From Rubellimicrobium arenae (GTDB taxonomy: Bacteria; Pseudomonadota; Alphaproteobacteria; Rhodobacterales; Rhodobacteraceae): a stretch of DNA of 60,382 nucleotides. Below the pieces are notes generated by a model that was given only the letters and a program-made list of their open reading frames with translations, was not told where the DNA came from and searched no databases. The stretch's first letter is position 1. Each line of letters opens with the position of its first letter. The position numbers were made by a program, and so were the translations under genes. The stretch covers positions 1 to 60,382 of the forward strand of contig NZ_JAFMST010000017.1 in assembly GCF_017916275.1 (NCBI RefSeq), in the 5' to 3' direction. Shown here in pieces: positions 7,175 to 15,750 of the stretch.

Positions 7175-9073
7175 TTACCCTTCGGTCATGAAGAAGCGGG
7201 CCTCGGCCATGAACTCCCCGGCATCGAGCCGGTTGGGGAACCGGGCCACCTGCAGCCCCCCGAAGTCCAGGGCTCCGGCCGTGGCGCTTTGCATCCGGAG
7301 CCGCGGCGTCCCGGCCGACGCCTGCGACCGCGTCACGATCCCGAGCCCGAACCATTCCCCGATCGGATGGGCGATCTGGTTCGAAAGCGCCGCGACGAAG
7401 CCGCTGACGTTCACGCCCGTGAAGGACAGCGGCTGCGCCGCCCGCATCATCAGGTAGATGGCGTAGAATTCGCCGGGCGCGAAGTCGGCCGCGATCCCGA
7501 GGTTGAACCCGAAATCCGCCGAGGTCACCGTCGCATGCTTCTGCTCGGGCAGGACGCCGCCGACCTGGCCAAAGGCGAGCGGGGCCGTCGTCGAAAGCTT
7601 GCCCGAGGTCAGCGCCGCGCCGGTGAAGGGCTCGGCGATGAGGAGCCGGCCGCCGAACGGGCGAAGGCCCCAGGTCTTCTCGGTCTTGGCCGGGACGCGG
7701 GCGACGATGGCGCGGCCCGTGCTGTGGACCGGCATGGGGCGCTGCACGAGGCAGGACACCGACCGGTTGTCGGTCAGGACGCGGTCCATGCGGACCCGCC
7801 CGGTCCCGATCTCGGTCACGTCGGCCTCGAAGAGGTTCGCCAAGCCATCCACGTAGATGGAGCCGCCGTCGCGCGCCACCATCCGCCCGACCCGTCCGCC
7901 GTCGACGGCGACCTGCCCGCCGAAGCTTTCGTACAGATCGCCGGTGGGCGCGGCAGTTCCGGCGACCACGGCGCCCTTCTCGTAGGTCGCGCCGTTGAAG
8001 GTCACCGTGCCCGAGGTGGCGTTGTTCTCGAACCAGGGCTGGACCAGCCGGAAGCCGCCCCGGATGCAGAGGAGCCCGATGCCGCAGCTTTCGATGCTGG
8101 CCTTGGTCAAGAGGTTGTGGGGCGTGTTGACGGTGGCCCCCAAGCCCGCCAGGCCGATGTCGCAGCTGTTGATGCGGATCGTGTCCCAGTGCTTGTTGCC
8201 CGAATGCCCGCCCGCGTTCGCCATGGCGAAGGGCAGCGTGACGCTGACCGTCGATCCCGCGCCGTTTACCAGGTCGCCGATCGTCGTGGCCCCGGTCCCG
8301 AAGGTGCCGTTCAGGATGCCCACGAAGCAGTCGCGGAGGTTCAGGTTGCGCCCGCCGTAGTAGTAGTTGTCCCCGGTCACGAGCCCGATGAGGCATTCGG
8401 TGAACGACACGTTCTCGAGCCGGTGCTCGCGCGGGGCATAGAGGCCGCAGCCCATCCGCTTGGTGCCGCCGACATAGCCCGAGAACTGGAGGTCGCGGAG
8501 GGACACGCCCCACCAGGACTGCGAGAAGGCCGACTGGCCCAGGGTGACGGCGAATTTTCCGGCGTCGCGGGCGCGGATCACGGTCGCGCCGTAGTCCCCG
8601 ACCAGCGCCACGGGGACCGAGCTCGAGGCGGTGGTGAGCGCGAACTCGTGCAGGACGTAGGTGCCGCCCGGCGCATAGATCGTGCCGCCTCCGGCCGCCG
8701 CGGCGGCGGTGCGGGCCATGACGAAAGCCGCGGTGTCGTCGGCGGCCCCGTCGCCCTTGGCCCCGAAGGCGCCGACGTGCCAGCCCCTTTCGCCGGGGCG
8801 CACATAAAGCCTCACCCCTCGGGCGGTGGTCAGGTGGGCGTCGGCGGCGTCGGGCGCGGCGACCAGATAGGTGAAGCCCTGAAGCGTCGTGCGCACGATG
8901 TCGCCCTCGGCCACGGGCCGGGAGCCGGTGCCGTAGCCCATCGAGCGGTCGGCCACGAGCGCGGCGAAGGACGACAGGGTCCGGCTCGCGCGGAGCTCCA
9001 CGACGGCGGCGTTGACACGGGCGGCCAGGTCGGCGCCGCTGAAGTTCGGGGTGGGCAGGTTGTCGAGGGTCAT
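7175..9073 (-). CDS. Right-handed beta-helix protein, pectate-lyase-3 / tailspike type
   Basis: 632 residues. After about 100 residues the sequence reads VGAFGAKGDGAADDTAAFVMA followed by GGGTIYAPGGTYVL, the entry of the pectate_lyase_3 (GH28-like) superhelix seen in tailspikes, capsule depolymerases and secreted epimerases. Short repeated turns with stacked Asn, Gly and hydrophobic residues follow (for example CGLYAPREHRLENVSFTECLIGLVTGDN). The last 170 residues form a separate beta-rich module. No Sec or Tat signal is visible; the N-terminus (MTLDNLPTPNFSGADLAARV) is like that of phage tailspike or adapter proteins. It is oriented against the surrounding polysaccharide genes. It may modify or bind the glycan; activity and export route are unknown. 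Confidence 0.72.
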   Translation of the reverse strand: MTLDNLPTPNFSGADLAARVNAAVVELRASRTLSSFAALVADRSMGYGTGSRPVAEGDIVRTTLQGFTYLVAAPDAADAHLTTARGVRLYVRPGERGWHVGAFGAKGDGAADDTAAFVMARTAAAAAGGGTIYAPGGTYVLHEFALTTASSSVPVALVGDYGATVIRARDAGKFAVTLGQSAFSQSWWGVSLRDLQFSGYVGGTKRMGCGLYAPREHRLENVSFTECLIGLVTGDNYYYGGRNLNLRDCFVGILNGTFGTGATTIGDLVNGAGSTVSVTLPFAMANAGGHSGNKHWDTIRINSCDIGLAGLGATVNTPHNLLTKASIESCGIGLLCIRGGFRLVQPWFENNATSGTVTFNGATYEKGAVVAGTAAPTGDLYESFGGQVAVDGGRVGRMVARDGGSIYVDGLANLFEADVTEIGTGRVRMDRVLTDNRSVSCLVQRPMPVHSTGRAIVARVPAKTEKTWGLRPFGGRLLIAEPFTGAALTSGKLSTTAPLAFGQVGGVLPEQKHATVTSADFGFNLGIAADFAPGEFYAIYLMMRAAQPLSFTGVNVSGFVAALSNQIAHPIGEWFGLGIVTRSQASAGTPRLRMQSATAGALDFGGLQVARFPNRLDAGEFMAEARFFMTEG

Positions 9074-9074
9074 G

Positions 9075-9179
9075 TCAGCCCTCCGACCGGGTGCGGCAGG
9101 CGGCGTGGGGCCGGGTCGTCCGACGGAGCGGCACGGCGTCGCCGCGCCCGACGGGGCGGGTGATGGGTCTGGATCGCAT
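9075..9179 (-). CDS. Putative 34-residue Arg-rich leader peptide coupled to the beta-helix gene
   Basis: On the minus strand a very good ribosome-binding site (AGGAGG, 9192-9187) precedes ATG at 9179. The frame codes for 34 residues, MRSRPITRPVGRGDAVPLRR and a further basic tail, and stops one nucleotide before the ATG of the beta-helix gene (TGACATG). The strong site and tight spacing suggest translational coupling or a regulatory leader. The beta-helix gene itself has no other good ribosome-binding site. The peptide resembles nothing known to me. Confidence 0.4.
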   Translation of the reverse strand: MRSRPITRPVGRGDAVPLRRTTRPHAACRTRSEG

Positions 9180-9754
9180 GGGGAAGTCCTCCTGATATGC
9201 GACCAGGCTAGGACAGAGCGGTAACCGGCTTCTTATAGCACCGAGCGTTGCGTGCCCCTGCCCCGCACGGACCGCCCGGGTCGCCACCGTCCCGATGGGC
9301 ACCCGGGCGGAGGTTCCGGGTGGGGCCCCGGACCTGGACGAGTTCGGTACCTAGGCCGAACGGGAGGGGGATCGTCGGGGGCACGGATCGGAGCGCCTAA
9401 CCTGACAGTGGTCGACGAAACGGAAACGGACGGAGCGGAGGCGGACAGCCGGGGCCGGAGGGGTCGCGGGGACGCCAGGGGCGCGCCCAAGGTCGCCTGA
9501 CCCCCGAATATGGCGATCGGGCGTCGATTTCGGGGCGCAGCCGCCGTCGGCCGATCCCTGCCGAGCAGGAGCAGGCCAGCCACGGCCCCGATGAATGGTC
9601 CGGTTGGAGCAAAGCACTGTTTCCTGAGCGCGAACAACCACACCACCCATAAACCTTTCAATTAGTTAAAATGCGATCTAATGGGCCTGAGCCCGCGGGT
9701 CGCCAGCAGGACCCCGGACGGACTGCCCCTGGCCGTTTCGCGAAAGGATCCGGC
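9180..9754. other. Long intergenic region with tandem hairpins and an AT-rich promoter zone
   Basis: This 575-nt stretch lies between the divergent beta-helix gene and the glycosyltransferase at 9755. It holds three successive perfect inverted repeats: CCGCCCGGGT/ACCCGGGCGG (9272-9281 with 9301-9310), TCCGGG/CCCGGA (9315-9320 with 9327-9332) and GTTCGG/CCGAAC (9342-9347 with 9356-9361). The segment 9640-9690 is strikingly AT-rich for this genome (AAACCTTTCAATTAGTTAAA), a likely promoter for the plus-strand gene. On the minus strand TATAAG at 9237-9232 could be a -10 box for the leader and beta-helix genes. I see no convincing coding frame. Confidence 0.5.
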
Positions 9755-10495
9755 ATGCTCATTTCCGTCGTCACCGCCGTCTTCAACCGCGCCGATACCG
9801 TCGGCGACGCCGTGGAAAGCCTGCGGTCCCAGACCTGGACCGACTGGGAGCATGTCATCCAGGATGGCGCATCGCGCGACGGGACCCTGGAGGTCCTGGA
9901 GGGCCTGTCGGACCACCGCACGCGGCTCGAGAGCGGAAAGGACGGCGGCATCTACGACGCGCTGAACCGCGCCTTTGTCAGGACCTCGGGCGAGGTGGTG
10001 GGCCTGCTGCATTCGGACGACCTGTTCGCCGCGCCCGATATCCTCGAGTCGGTGGCCGCCGCCTTCGCGGACCCCGAGGTGGACGCGGTCTATGGCGACC
10101 TCCTGTACGTCGCCCGGGACAACCCGGACCGGGTGATCCGCACCTGGACCTCGCAGCCCTTCCGGCCCGCCCTGCTGCGCCGGGGCTGGATGCCCGCGCA
10201 TCCGACCCTGTTCCTGCGCCGCCGCGTGATCGAGCAGCATGGCGCCTTCGACACCGCCTACCGGATCGCCGCCGACTACGACGCCGTGCTGCGCTACTTC
10301 CGCCAGCCGGGCTTCCGGGCGGTGCACGTGCCCAAGGTCTTCGTGCGGATGCGGGTCGGCGGCGAAAGCAACCGCTCGGTCGAGCGCATCCTCAAGAAGA
10401 GCCGCGAGGACCTGCGCGCCCTGCGGACGAACCGCGTGGGCGGGGTCGGCACGCTCCTGTTCAAGAACGCGAGCAAGATCAGCCAGTTCTTCTAG
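9755..10495 (+). CDS. Glycosyltransferase family 2 (GT-A fold)
   Basis: 246 residues. MLISVVTAVFNRADTVGDAVESL is the family-2 N-terminus; QDGASRDGTLEVL and LLHSDD (DxD-like metal site near residue 88) follow. The WMPAHPTLFLRRRV segment is typical of the WcaA/PGL-like branch of family 2 acting in colanic acid or O-antigen pathways. The start is set by AAAGG upstream of ATG 9755; longer frames upstream lack a ribosome-binding site. It stands alone on the plus strand after a long regulatory gap and faces the phosphatase gene, whose stop lies 4 nt beyond its own stop. Confidence 0.87.
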   Translation: MLISVVTAVFNRADTVGDAVESLRSQTWTDWEHVIQDGASRDGTLEVLEGLSDHRTRLESGKDGGIYDALNRAFVRTSGEVVGLLHSDDLFAAPDILESVAAAFADPEVDAVYGDLLYVARDNPDRVIRTWTSQPFRPALLRRGWMPAHPTLFLRRRVIEQHGAFDTAYRIAADYDAVLRYFRQPGFRAVHVPKVFVRMRVGGESNRSVERILKKSREDLRALRTNRVGGVGTLLFKNASKISQFF

Positions 10496-10499
10496 GCCG

Positions 10500-11249
10500 T
10501 CAGGCGGTCACGAAGCTCACCCCGCCCGGGTCCACCAGGGCGGCCGTGAGCCGGCCCGTCGCATAGGCCCCGGTGTCCACGGCGATCCGCCCGCTCTCGG
10601 CCAGCGGCTCGGGCGTGATGGTATGGCCGTGGGCGATCCAGATCCCGTCGGCGCGGACCCCTTCGGCAAAGCGGGGATGGCCCCAGATCAGCGTCCGTTC
10701 GGACTGCTGCTCCAGGGGGAGGGTGGGGTCGGCGGCGGCGTGGACCACGGCGACGTTCCCGCTCCTCCAGACCAGGGGGCGGAGACGGAGCCAGTCGGTC
10801 AGCTCCTCGCCCATGGCGGCGGCGAGGCGGTCCCGGGCCGCCTCGAGCGCCTCTCCCCTGGCGCTGGGGGTGACCCCGCCGACGCCGTAGCTCGCCAGGG
10901 TCTGGAGCCCCCCGTTCACGAGCCAGCGCGGTCCCTGCCGTTCCGGGTCGGCCAGGAAGCCCAGGCACATGGCCTCGTGGTTGCCCTTGAGGCAGACGAG
11001 GTCGGGCCGGGCGGCGAGCCGGGCCAGGACGGCCGCGCTCTGCTCGCCCCGGTCGATGTAGTCGCCGACCAGGATGATGCGCCGGCCGGGCTCGGTCGCC
11101 GCGAGCCGGTCGAGAAGCCGCCCGAGAAGGTCGTCGCGCCCATGGACGTCCCCGATCACGGCCAGGGGTTCGTCCGGGGCGAGCGGGGCGTCGAACACCG
11201 CGGGGGCCGCCTTGCTGCGGCGTCCGAACAGATCCAGGAGACGTCTCAT
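10500..11249 (-). CDS. Metallophosphoesterase, serine/threonine phosphatase-like
   Basis: 249 residues. The calcineurin-like signature is complete: IGDVHGRDDLL near residue 31 (D-x-H), VGDYIDRGEQS (G-D-x-x-D-R-G) and LKGNHEAM (G-N-H-E), then a distal WGHPRF and IAHGHT (H-x-H) metal site. This matches the PPP/ApaH-like family with two metals, as in bacterial Ser/Thr phosphatases and symmetrical Ap4A hydrolases. The ATG at 11249 was chosen because it starts the conserved core after a short basic lead (MRRLLDLFGRR). Members of this family are often found beside polysaccharide export genes, but the substrate is not known. Confidence 0.85.
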   Translation of the reverse strand: MRRLLDLFGRRSKAAPAVFDAPLAPDEPLAVIGDVHGRDDLLGRLLDRLAATEPGRRIILVGDYIDRGEQSAAVLARLAARPDLVCLKGNHEAMCLGFLADPERQGPRWLVNGGLQTLASYGVGGVTPSARGEALEAARDRLAAAMGEELTDWLRLRPLVWRSGNVAVVHAAADPTLPLEQQSERTLIWGHPRFAEGVRADGIWIAHGHTITPEPLAESGRIAVDTGAYATGRLTAALVDPGGVSFVTA

Positions 11250-11361
11250 CGGTCCTGTGGCCCTTTCCTGATCCTCGTGGAGCCTGGGGCCAGCGGCCCG
11301 CGTGCGGGTGCGGCCCTGGTCCCATCCCCCGGCTCTCCCGTGCGGCGCGCGGCGCGGGAGG

Positions 11362-12360
11362 TCAAGGGCCGACCCCGCCCCGGAAGGCCGCCTCGGCTTC
11401 GGCCCGCAGCAGGTCGGGCCGGTCCAGATAGCGGGGCGAGTGGTGGAAGACGGTGATCCGCCGCGCCCCGGCCTCCCGCGCAAGCTCGCCCGCCCGTGCG
11501 GCCGTATGGTGCAGGCGGTCGCGCGCGATGGCCTCGTCCTCGCCCAGGAAGACCGCCTCGATGAAGAGGTGATGGGCGTCGCGGGCCAGCCGGCGGATCG
11601 CGGCGGCGTTCGCGGGCGTCATCGCGGCGTCGGTGACATAGGCCAGGCGCTGGCCGGGGGCGACCTGAAAGGCCGCGGCCCGAAGGTCCCCCAGCCGCAT
11701 CGGGGGGCCCCCGCCCGTGTCCACGGCAAGGTCGTCGGGCGCGCCGCGGCGGACCGCGCTCTTGGCGGCGTTGAGCCAGGGACCGACCGCGAGGCCCAGC
11801 CGCTCCAGACCGTCCACGCGCACGTTGACCCGCGCCCGCTCCTGCAGGGCAAAGGCGAGGCAGGGCAGACCGTGGTCGAGCGTCGCGGCCTCGACCTGCA
11901 GGTCGTCCTCGGCCAGCACCAGCCCGGGCTCCAGCCCCGCGTCGCCGGCCGGGCTTGGCCGGAAGGCGTCGCGGGCGCGGAAGGCGGTCCAGGGGCCGAG
12001 GCGGTCGTCCGCGAACTCGGCCGCCAGCACCGTGAGGTCGGGCGAGCCCTCGCCCAGGAGGTTCCAGGCATAGGCGTCGAGCTTGGCCCGGATGCCGCCC
12101 ACCAGGCCGGGCGGCCCGACCATCCGGATCACGCCGGGGCGGTTCAGCCGCAGGCGCAGGAGCCGGTCGAAGCCCACGAAATGGTCCATGTGCCGGTGCG
12201 ACACGAAGACATCCGTCACGCGCAGCAGCTCGCGCGGGGAAAGCGGCCCGAGGTCGCCCAGGTCGAACAGCACCGCCCGTCGCCCGAAGAGGAGGTCGAG
12301 GTAGAGCCCCGGGTCTCCGAACGGCTCGTTCACGAGCCGGGCCTGCACGAGCCAGCTCAC
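11362..12360 (-). CDS. Metallo-beta-lactamase fold hydrolase, RNase Z-like
   Basis: 332 residues. SHRHMDHFVGFDRLLRL gives the H-x-H-x-D-H zinc motif about 60 residues in; LAYVTDAAMTP supplies the later Asp, and RITVFHHSPRY a distal His. The layout and the FGRRAVLFDLGDL beginning fit RNase Z or cyclic-phosphodiesterase-like members; a conserved exosite arm of true RNase Z is not obvious. The start is GTG at 12360, overlapping the stop of the upstream DUF4336 gene (GTGA), so the two are coupled. A tRNA 3'-processing role is possible but a small-molecule or lipid hydrolase is as likely. Confidence 0.8.
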   Translation of the reverse strand: MSWLVQARLVNEPFGDPGLYLDLLFGRRAVLFDLGDLGPLSPRELLRVTDVFVSHRHMDHFVGFDRLLRLRLNRPGVIRMVGPPGLVGGIRAKLDAYAWNLLGEGSPDLTVLAAEFADDRLGPWTAFRARDAFRPSPAGDAGLEPGLVLAEDDLQVEAATLDHGLPCLAFALQERARVNVRVDGLERLGLAVGPWLNAAKSAVRRGAPDDLAVDTGGGPPMRLGDLRAAAFQVAPGQRLAYVTDAAMTPANAAAIRRLARDAHHLFIEAVFLGEDEAIARDRLHHTAARAGELAREAGARRITVFHHSPRYLDRPDLLRAEAEAAFRGGVGP

Positions 12361-13106
12361 CCCAGCAGCCACCGGAGCGAGCGGCGCAGATGCGCCGTGC
12401 CGTCGCGGTCGAACCACTTGCCGTGGGCGAAGATCACCCGCTCGGGGCCCCAGTCCACGAGCTCGCGCGCGAGCGCCCTGGCAGCGGACCGGTTGAGGTT
12501 GACGGCAAGGCGGTAATGGGGCGGCGCCATCCCGTCCGGCTCCATGGCCCCGCCTGCGCGGACAAGGGGGCGGAGCGCCGGGTTGAGCTTGTCGGCCTCG
12601 AAGTTCTCCACCAGGTCCGTGAGGACCAGCGTGCGCGAGGCGCGGTGCAGGAACACGGCCTCGGTCAGGCCGAGCCCGCCCTGGAGGAGCCGCTGCTCCA
12701 TGTCGTCGGCCCAGGCCGCGGGCGCCACCGGGCCCAGGTCCTCGTCGAGCCGCACGCCGGACATGCGGACCTGCCAGCGCCGCCGCAGCCCCGGCGCGGC
12801 CCAGGTCCTGGCCCCCGGGCATTGCCCCTGCCAGTCCTTGACGAAGGACCAGTGCGCGATGTTCGGCGCGACCAGGTGCGCGATGGGCCCGATCCTCTCG
12901 ATCTCGCGGTGGAGCCGGGCGTTGTAGGGCGTGGGCGAATGCAGCCACACCCCGCCCGAGCCGAGCCGCACCACGGTCATCCGGACCGGCACCTCGATCA
13001 TGAGGACGTGCAGGGGGCCGCCATCCACCACCCAGATGCCCTCGGCGACGGGCTTGAGGGTGTCGAGGGGCGGGTAGACGACAGGGCTGGTTCCGTCCGT
13101 GGCCAT
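12357..13106 (-). CDS. DUF4336 family protein
   Basis: 249 residues. The motifs IEVPVRMTVVRLGSGGVWLHSPTPY, IAHLVAPNIAHWSFVKDW and LVLTDLVENFE are those of DUF4336, a family related to metallo-beta-lactamase folds but with a degenerate metal site. The start has AGGGGA upstream. It overlaps the RNase Z-like gene by four bases. The function of the family is unknown; the pairing with two other metallo-hydrolase-fold genes suggests a shared pathway. Confidence 0.8.
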   Translation of the reverse strand: MATDGTSPVVYPPLDTLKPVAEGIWVVDGGPLHVLMIEVPVRMTVVRLGSGGVWLHSPTPYNARLHREIERIGPIAHLVAPNIAHWSFVKDWQGQCPGARTWAAPGLRRRWQVRMSGVRLDEDLGPVAPAAWADDMEQRLLQGGLGLTEAVFLHRASRTLVLTDLVENFEADKLNPALRPLVRAGGAMEPDGMAPPHYRLAVNLNRSAARALARELVDWGPERVIFAHGKWFDRDGTAHLRRSLRWLLG

Positions 13107-13193
13107 GGGATGTCCCCTTCGCAGGTCCGATGCCGCATCAACGACCTGGCGTGCCGGAAGGTCCCTCGGGCCGGAGCCCGTGTCGGGACCGCG

Positions 13194-14183
13194 TCAGGGC
13201 CAGGGCAGATCGACCGGCTCGCCGGGCTGGAGCGGCTGGAACCGTTCGGGCGGGAGGTCGTGCCGCGCCAGGGCGGCGGCCAGGTCCCGGGGCGGCGCGT
13301 CGGCCTCCTCCCAGGTGAGCTGGAACGTGCCCCAATGGTGCCCCAGCGCCCGCCGCGCCCCGCAGTCGAGCATGATCCGCACGGCCTCCTCGGGGTCGAC
13401 GTGCTGCGTGCCCACGTACCAGCGCGGCTCGTAGGCCCCGATGGGGATCAGGGCCAGGTCCGGCGGGCCGTAGACCTCGCGGATGCGGCGGAAGATGCTG
13501 CCGTCGCCGTAGGACGTGTCGCCCACGTGATACAGCACGCCGCCCGCGCCGGTCAGGACATAGGAGCCCCAGAGCGCCATGCGCCGGTCCCAGAGGCTTC
13601 GCCCCGACCAGTGCAGCGCCGGTTCGAGATGCACCGAAAGGCCGTCCGACAGCCGCAGCCCCTGCCCCCAGTCCAGCGTCTCGACCGGCATGGCGCGGTC
13701 GTAGCGGCGCAGCACGGCGTCGTTGCCCAGGGGCGCGAGGATGCGGGGGGCGAACCGCGCCCAGAGCCGGGCGATGCCGGGGCCGTCGAGGTGGTCCCAA
13801 TGGTTGTGGGTCAGGAGGATCGCGTCGATGGGCGGGAGGTCCTCCCAGCGGATGCCCGGGGGATGCGCGCGCCGCGGGCCGGAATGGGGCCAGGGGCCGA
13901 GCCATTCGGCGAAAACGGGGTCGATGAGGAGGTTGTGCCCCGCCACCTGCACGAGGAGGCTCGAATGGCCGATGGAGGTCACGCGAAGCGCCGCGACCCG
14001 CTGGGGCGGCACGACCGGGCGCACGGGACGCGGCGGCGCGGTCCACCTTCGGGCGATCTGGCCGCGCACCATCCGGAGGTGGGTGGCCATACCGCGCCGG
14101 GGCGGCTCGTCGTGCGAGAAGAAGCGGTTCCCGTCGAAATGGCCCGAGACCGGACCGTCGTAATAGCGATTGCGCCGTGTCAT
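13194..14183 (-). CDS. Metallo-beta-lactamase fold hydrolase, NAPE-PLD / UlaG-like
   Basis: 329 residues. VTSIGHSSLLVQVAGHNLLIDPVF and LTHNHWDHLDGPG (H-x-H-x-D-H) are the first zinc motifs; LYHVGDTSYGDG gives the bridging Asp and ALGHHWGTF the late His. FSEWLGPW-like wording (VFAEWLGPWPHSGPRR) and an overall length near 330 match bacterial homologues of N-acyl-phosphatidylethanolamine phospholipase D. Such enzymes cleave phospholipid head groups at the membrane. ATG 14183 was preferred to an upstream frame because MTRRNRYYDG begins the usual N-terminus. It is followed 87 nt later by DUF4336 on the same strand. Confidence 0.83.
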   Translation of the reverse strand: MTRRNRYYDGPVSGHFDGNRFFSHDEPPRRGMATHLRMVRGQIARRWTAPPRPVRPVVPPQRVAALRVTSIGHSSLLVQVAGHNLLIDPVFAEWLGPWPHSGPRRAHPPGIRWEDLPPIDAILLTHNHWDHLDGPGIARLWARFAPRILAPLGNDAVLRRYDRAMPVETLDWGQGLRLSDGLSVHLEPALHWSGRSLWDRRMALWGSYVLTGAGGVLYHVGDTSYGDGSIFRRIREVYGPPDLALIPIGAYEPRWYVGTQHVDPEEAVRIMLDCGARRALGHHWGTFQLTWEEADAPPRDLAAALARHDLPPERFQPLQPGEPVDLPWP

Positions 14184-14251
14184 GTGCCCTCCGCGCGGCC
14201 CGACAGGGGGAACGCGGCGGGCCACCGTCCGGTTCGCTCAGCGTCCGTCGC

Positions 14252-15199
14252 TCAGTGGGATGCGGCCGGGCGCACGATCCGCAGCAGGCCCAGGGCGACC
14301 AGGCCCACCCCGAGGCCGACCACCGCCGAGGCCAGCGCCCGCACGACCCAGTCCACCGCGCCCTCGATCGGCCCGATCAGGGGCGCCACGGCATGGGCGA
14401 GGCCGTGGATGATCTCCTCGGGCCGGTGCCAGCCGAAGGTGGCGAGGCCATGGACCAGGATGTTGCCGCCGACCCAGAGCATGGCGACGGTGCCCACCAC
14501 GCTCAGCACCGCGAGGACCTTGGGCATGCCCACGACCAGCGCCCGGCCGACGATGCAGCGCAGGCCGCCCTTGGTGGCGCCCCGCGCCATGGCCGCGCCG
14601 ATGTCGTCGGCCTTCACGATCAGCGCCACCGCGCCGTAGACGCCCGCCGTGATGAGCACCCCCACGATGGCCAGGACCACCGCCTGCGTGAGGAGCTGCG
14701 GCGCCTCGATGGTGGCAAGGGCGATGGCCATGATCTCGGCGGACAGGATCAGGTCCGTGCGGATCGCGCCCGAGACCTTCTCGTTCTCGAGCTCCTCGGG
14801 CGTGTGGGCGGCGCTCTGCTCCTCGTCCTGGGACTCGGGGTCGTGCCGCAGCATGTGGATCAGCTTCTCGGCGCCCTCGAAGCAGAGATACGCCCCCCCG
14901 ACCATCAGGATCGGCGTGATGAGCCAGGGCATGAGGGCGCTGAGCAGCAGCGCGGCCGGCAGGAGGAACACGAGCTTGTTGCGCAGGCTGCCCTTGGCGA
15001 TGCGCCAGATGATCGACAGCTCGCGCTCGGCGGCGAAGCCCACGGCGTAGCGCGGCGTGACCGCCGTGTCGTCGATCACCACCCCGGCGGCCTTGCTGCC
15101 CGCCTTGACGGTCTGGGTCGCCACGTCGTCGAGCGTGGCCGCCGCGACCTTCGCGATCGTGGCCACGTCGTCCAGAAGGGCGAACAATCCCGATGCCAT
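14252..15199 (-). CDS. yedI: DUF808 inner membrane protein (YedI homologue)
   Basis: 315 residues. It begins MASGLFALLDDVATIAKVAA and continues with LDDVATQT and AGVVIDDTAVTPRYAVGF, the invariant start of DUF808/YedI proteins. Several transmembrane helices follow, with LGGAYLCFEGAEK-like (MVGGAYLCFEGAEKLIHML) and GAIRTDLILSAEIMAIAL motifs. Full length for the family. Location is the inner membrane; the role is unknown. Confidence 0.9.
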   Translation of the reverse strand: MASGLFALLDDVATIAKVAAATLDDVATQTVKAGSKAAGVVIDDTAVTPRYAVGFAAERELSIIWRIAKGSLRNKLVFLLPAALLLSALMPWLITPILMVGGAYLCFEGAEKLIHMLRHDPESQDEEQSAAHTPEELENEKVSGAIRTDLILSAEIMAIALATIEAPQLLTQAVVLAIVGVLITAGVYGAVALIVKADDIGAAMARGATKGGLRCIVGRALVVGMPKVLAVLSVVGTVAMLWVGGNILVHGLATFGWHRPEEIIHGLAHAVAPLIGPIEGAVDWVVRALASAVVGLGVGLVALGLLRIVRPAASH

Positions 15200-15364
15200 G
15201 GCTCCGCACCCTTATCCCGCCGGCCGCAGGAGCGCGCGGGCGCCATCGGCCAAGTCATTGAACCTGTTTCCGGATAGCGTGACACCCGGGGGGCGGCCAG
15301 CCCGGAAACGATGGGACGGGGCGCTGCCGGCGCAGGCCCCGTCCCCCGTGGTCTCCGTTCCGAG

Positions 15365-15550
15365 CTACTTCAGCCGCTCGTCGCGGGTGTGGTGGCTGTC
15401 GCGCTCGCCGCCGCCGGACGACTTGCCGCTGCGATGGTTGTCCTGCACCTCGCCGGGCTTGTTCGGGTCGAGCGGCTTCTTCGCGTTCTCGTGGGACGCG
15501 CCAGGGCCGCCCTGGCGGATGGTGTTGGGGCTCTTGTCAGAGGTGGACAT
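15365..15550 (-). CDS. Small hydrophilic protein (61 residues)
   Basis: MSTSDKSPNTIRQGGPGASH and a tail rich in Lys, Asp, Gly, His and Ser, with no aromatic residue and almost no hydrophobic residue. It is predicted to be disordered, like hydrophilins and small stress proteins. AGGA precedes the start. It lies 3 nt after a similar small gene, so the two form an operon. The family function is unknown. Confidence 0.65.
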   Translation of the reverse strand: MSTSDKSPNTIRQGGPGASHENAKKPLDPNKPGEVQDNHRSGKSSGGGERDSHHTRDERLK

Positions 15551-15553
15551 GGG

Positions 15554-15739
15554 TCACCTGTCCTGCTGGAGGCCTTGGTTGGTGGTGTTGACCTTGCTGT
15601 TGCCGGCCTGGCCGATCTTGTCGGGGTTCTGCTTCTGCGGATTCCCGACATGGACGGCCGGGTCGTCCGGGTGCGCGGCCGAGACCGGGCCCTTGTCGCT
15701 CTGGTTCCCCGGGGGAACCGGGGGCATCTTGCTGCTCAT
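15554..15739 (-). CDS. Small hydrophilic protein (61 residues), second
   Basis: MSSKMPPVPPGNQSDKGPVS, then an Asn-, Gln-, Lys- and Gly-rich tail containing NPDKIGQAGNSKVNTTNQG. It is low in hydrophobic residues and resembles its neighbour in composition. AGGAG is well placed before the ATG. Probably a disordered stress-related protein; no enzyme motif. Confidence 0.65.
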   Translation of the reverse strand: MSSKMPPVPPGNQSDKGPVSAAHPDDPAVHVGNPQKQNPDKIGQAGNSKVNTTNQGLQQDR

Positions 15740-15750
15740 GGGATATCTCC

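Noticed and set aside
12357-13106. Start of the RNase Z-like gene further upstream inside DUF4336
   Set aside because: The long frame continues to 12948, but conserved sequence starts only at GTG 12360, which overlaps the DUF4336 stop as in coupled genes.
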